In this document: piece by piece, positions 62,870 through 64,000 of the stretch | How positions within the stretch are numbered: the stretch's first letter is position 1 | Layout: each line of letters begins with the position of its first letter | From: Neorhizobium petrolearium | GTDB lineage: Bacteria; Pseudomonadota; Alphaproteobacteria; Rhizobiales; Rhizobiaceae | Direction of reading: 5' to 3' | NCBI RefSeq assembly: GCF_017873175.1 | Contig: NZ_JAGGJW010000004.1 | Location: 310,001-374,000, forward strand | Length of the DNA: 64,000 nucleotides | Made by a program: the position numbers and the translations under genes | Notes under the pieces: generated by a model | Seen by the model: only the letters and a program-made list of their open reading frames with translations | What the model was told of the DNA's origin: nothing | Database searches by the model: none

Positions 62870-63284
62870 GGGCCGGTACCTCCGACATGCCGAAGACGAC
62901 CGTGACGATCCGCTCCACCGCCGAGACGAAATCGTCGAAGGCGGGATCGTCGCGGCGATCCTCGACCACATGGCAGGCATGGCCGACGGTCGTGCGATCG
63001 CGGCCGAAGGCCTCGCCGATATCGCTCATCGAGATCCGCAGCACCACGTGGCAGACATACATGGCGATCTGCCGCACATGGCATGAAAGGCGCCTCCGGT
63101 CCCGGCGCAACATCACCCGGTCACCGAACAGCGGCACAAGTTCGCCGACCATCTGGCGGACGATCCGGCACACATTCCTGAGCGGCAGGCTGGCGGGAAT
63201 CCCAGGGGAACGACTAGCGGCACAGGCAGCGATCAAGCGGCCGGGCGGCGGGACGAAAGACTCGAAATGTTTCTCCAAAGGCAT
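62862..63284 (-). CDS. DnaA domain IV-like helix-turn-helix protein
   Basis: A 140-residue protein without an ATPase domain. Residues ~70-125 resemble the DNA-binding domain IV of the replication initiator DnaA. The pattern CHVRQIAMYVCHVVLRISMSDIGEAFGRDRTTVGHACHVVED corresponds to the DnaA signature around GRDHTTVxHA. ATG 63284 is supported by GAGGGAA 8 bases upstream. It is translationally coupled to the DUF6456 gene. It may bind DnaA boxes or other sites; regulation of replication or transcription is speculation. Confidence 0.82.
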   Translation of the reverse strand: MPLEKHFESFVPPPGRLIAACAASRSPGIPASLPLRNVCRIVRQMVGELVPLFGDRVMLRRDRRRLSCHVRQIAMYVCHVVLRISMSDIGEAFGRDRTTVGHACHVVEDRRDDPAFDDFVSAVERIVTVVFGMSEVPAHE

Positions 63285-63592
63285 GACAAATTCCCTCACA
63301 AATAGGAATTAATTCATACACCTTAGAGCAAACACGGGGATGCAAGAAACTGCGTGCCTGCAACCTATCGCTGAAATTATTGATATTTTTGACAAGCGCC
63401 AGAAAGAAAATGGGATTTTTTTCCTCTCTCCATTCCCCTCTGCCTTCCGCAAGGAAAAACCGGGCCTGGAAGCCCGGTCCTGATCCGCATTCGCATTTCC
63501 GGGTACAAAATCCCAATTCCGGTCGAGTTACGATCGGTCTCCATCGGAGGGATTGGCTTTTTCCCAATTGGCCAACCAGCGTATGTCCCGGC
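63285..63592. other. Intergenic region between the DnaA-like gene and mucR
   Basis: About 308 bases. Its left part is AT-rich (AATTAATTC, ATTATTGATATTTTTGAC) and should hold the promoter of the DnaA-like gene on the minus strand. Its right part holds the mucR terminator. No gene is seen. Confidence 0.5.
63455..63479 (-). terminator. Rho-independent terminator of mucR
   Basis: ACCGGGC and GCCCGGT pair around a short loop (63460-63479). On the minus strand five Ts follow (63455-63459). It lies ~113 bases downstream of the mucR stop codon. Confidence 0.75.
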
Positions 63593-64000
63593 TCAGGCGG
63601 CCTTGCTGCGCTTGCGGCGCTGGCCAAGCCCCATTTCCTTGGCGAGTCTGGAGCGCGCTTCCGCGTAAGCCGGGGCTACCATCGGATAATCGGCCGGCAG
63701 ACCCCATTTCTCGCGGTATTCTTCCGGAGTCATGTTGTAATGGGTCATGAGGTGACGCTTCAGCGACTTGAACTTCTGACCATCCTCGAGGCAGATCAGA
63801 TAGTCGTCTTCGATGGACTTCTTGATCGGAACGGGCGGCTTCGGCTTTTCGACGGCTGTCGCAACCGGAGCCGGCGAGGACGTGTTGCTCAGCGCCGAAT
63901 GCACATCGGCGATGAGGTTCGAAAGATCGCCGACGGGGACCACGTGGTTGCTCACATAGGCAGCCACGATATCTGCTGTCAGTTCAACCAGCAGGTCCTG
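63593..64000 (-). CDS. mucR: MucR/Ros-family zinc-finger regulator (partial at the right edge)
   Basis: At least 135 residues are visible; the frame is open to 64000 ([21 protein letters not shown]), and a few N-terminal residues lie outside the window. MucR is a global regulator of exopolysaccharide, motility, quorum sensing and cell-cycle genes. The zinc finger reads [20 protein letters not shown], so the ligands are Cys-Asp-His-His rather than Cys2-His2, as known for many MucR proteins. The C-terminus [22 protein letters not shown] is typical. Its proximity to divJ matches Sinorhizobium. Confidence 0.93.
   Translation of the reverse strand, partial: QDLLVELTADIVAAYVSNHVVPVGDLSNLIADVHSALSNTSSPAPVATAVEKPKPPVPIKKSIEDDYLICLEDGQKFKSLKRHLMTHYNMTPEEYREKWGLPADYPMVAPAYAEARSRLAKEMGLGQRRKRSKAA

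Noticed and set aside
1-64000. CRISPR array, rRNA, tRNA or intact insertion sequence
   Set aside because: I looked for regular spaced repeats, tRNA T-loop motifs and transposase signatures on both strands and saw none that held up.

Overview
This 64-kb window is a piece of an alphaproteobacterial chromosome, most likely from the Rhizobiaceae (Sinorhizobium/Ensifer, Rhizobium, Shinella or a relative). The evidence is the high-GC coding style and several blocks that I recognise from rhizobial chromosomes: pleC-glnE-two-component pair-degP-cycLKJH, feuN-feuP-feuQ, and divJ with mucR. It also holds RIME-like palindromic intergenic repeats and a degraded gene-transfer-agent (GTA) type phage cluster. 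No rRNA, tRNA, CRISPR array or intact transposase was seen. The two ends cut an EF-hand gene (left) and mucR (right).

Layout. 1-6.5 kb: EF-hand protein, ETF-ubiquinone oxidoreductase, an atypical SDR, small unknown proteins, and a class D beta-lactamase divergent from a LysR/AmpR-like regulator. 6.6-15.3 kb: YegD-type Hsp70, a divergent family-4-like uracil-DNA glycosylase, two small proteins, a DMT exporter, PepN, and a TetR/MFS pair with two matching 19-bp operators. 15.5-33 kb: the conserved core, with PleC (behind six GANTC methylation sites and a CtrA-like box), a HIT protein, GlnE, an OmpR/EnvZ-type pair, DegP, the cytochrome c maturation genes cycLKJH, a lipoprotein, and feuQ-feuP-feuN. 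33-38.6 kb: GTA/prophage remnant with frameshifted terminase and portal genes, a portal-to-tail deletion fusion and a broken endolysin. A candidate small RNA follows at 38.7-38.8 kb.

38.9-49.5 kb: methyltransferase, SelO, an MFS pump behind a SoxR-like box, an outer-membrane beta-barrel protein, three small proteins, an SDR/TetR pair, and a complete copper module (copZ, cueR, copA) with two CueR operators. 49.6-57.6 kb: LuxR-type regulator, YcgN, a class A penicillin-binding protein, a decayed higBA toxin-antitoxin pair, a DUF1214/DUF1254 pair and a DUF2336 protein with CtrA boxes upstream. 57.6-64 kb: DUF1491, a peptidoglycan-binding protein, DivJ, DUF5330, SufE, DUF6456, a DnaA-domain-IV-like protein and MucR.

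How it fits together. Two themes recur: the cell envelope (DegP, PBP1, FeuNPQ, OMP, peptidoglycan-binding protein) and cell-cycle control. DivJ and PleC are the opposing kinase and phosphatase of DivK, MucR is a cell-cycle/surface regulator, and CtrA boxes and CcrM-type GANTC sites lie in front of key genes. I did not find an obviously new multi-gene system. The most original leads are the GANTC/CtrA promoter of pleC, the SoxR-like promoter of the MFS pump, the candidate sRNA, the DnaA-IV-like/DUF6456 gene pair, and several small genes under 60 codons.
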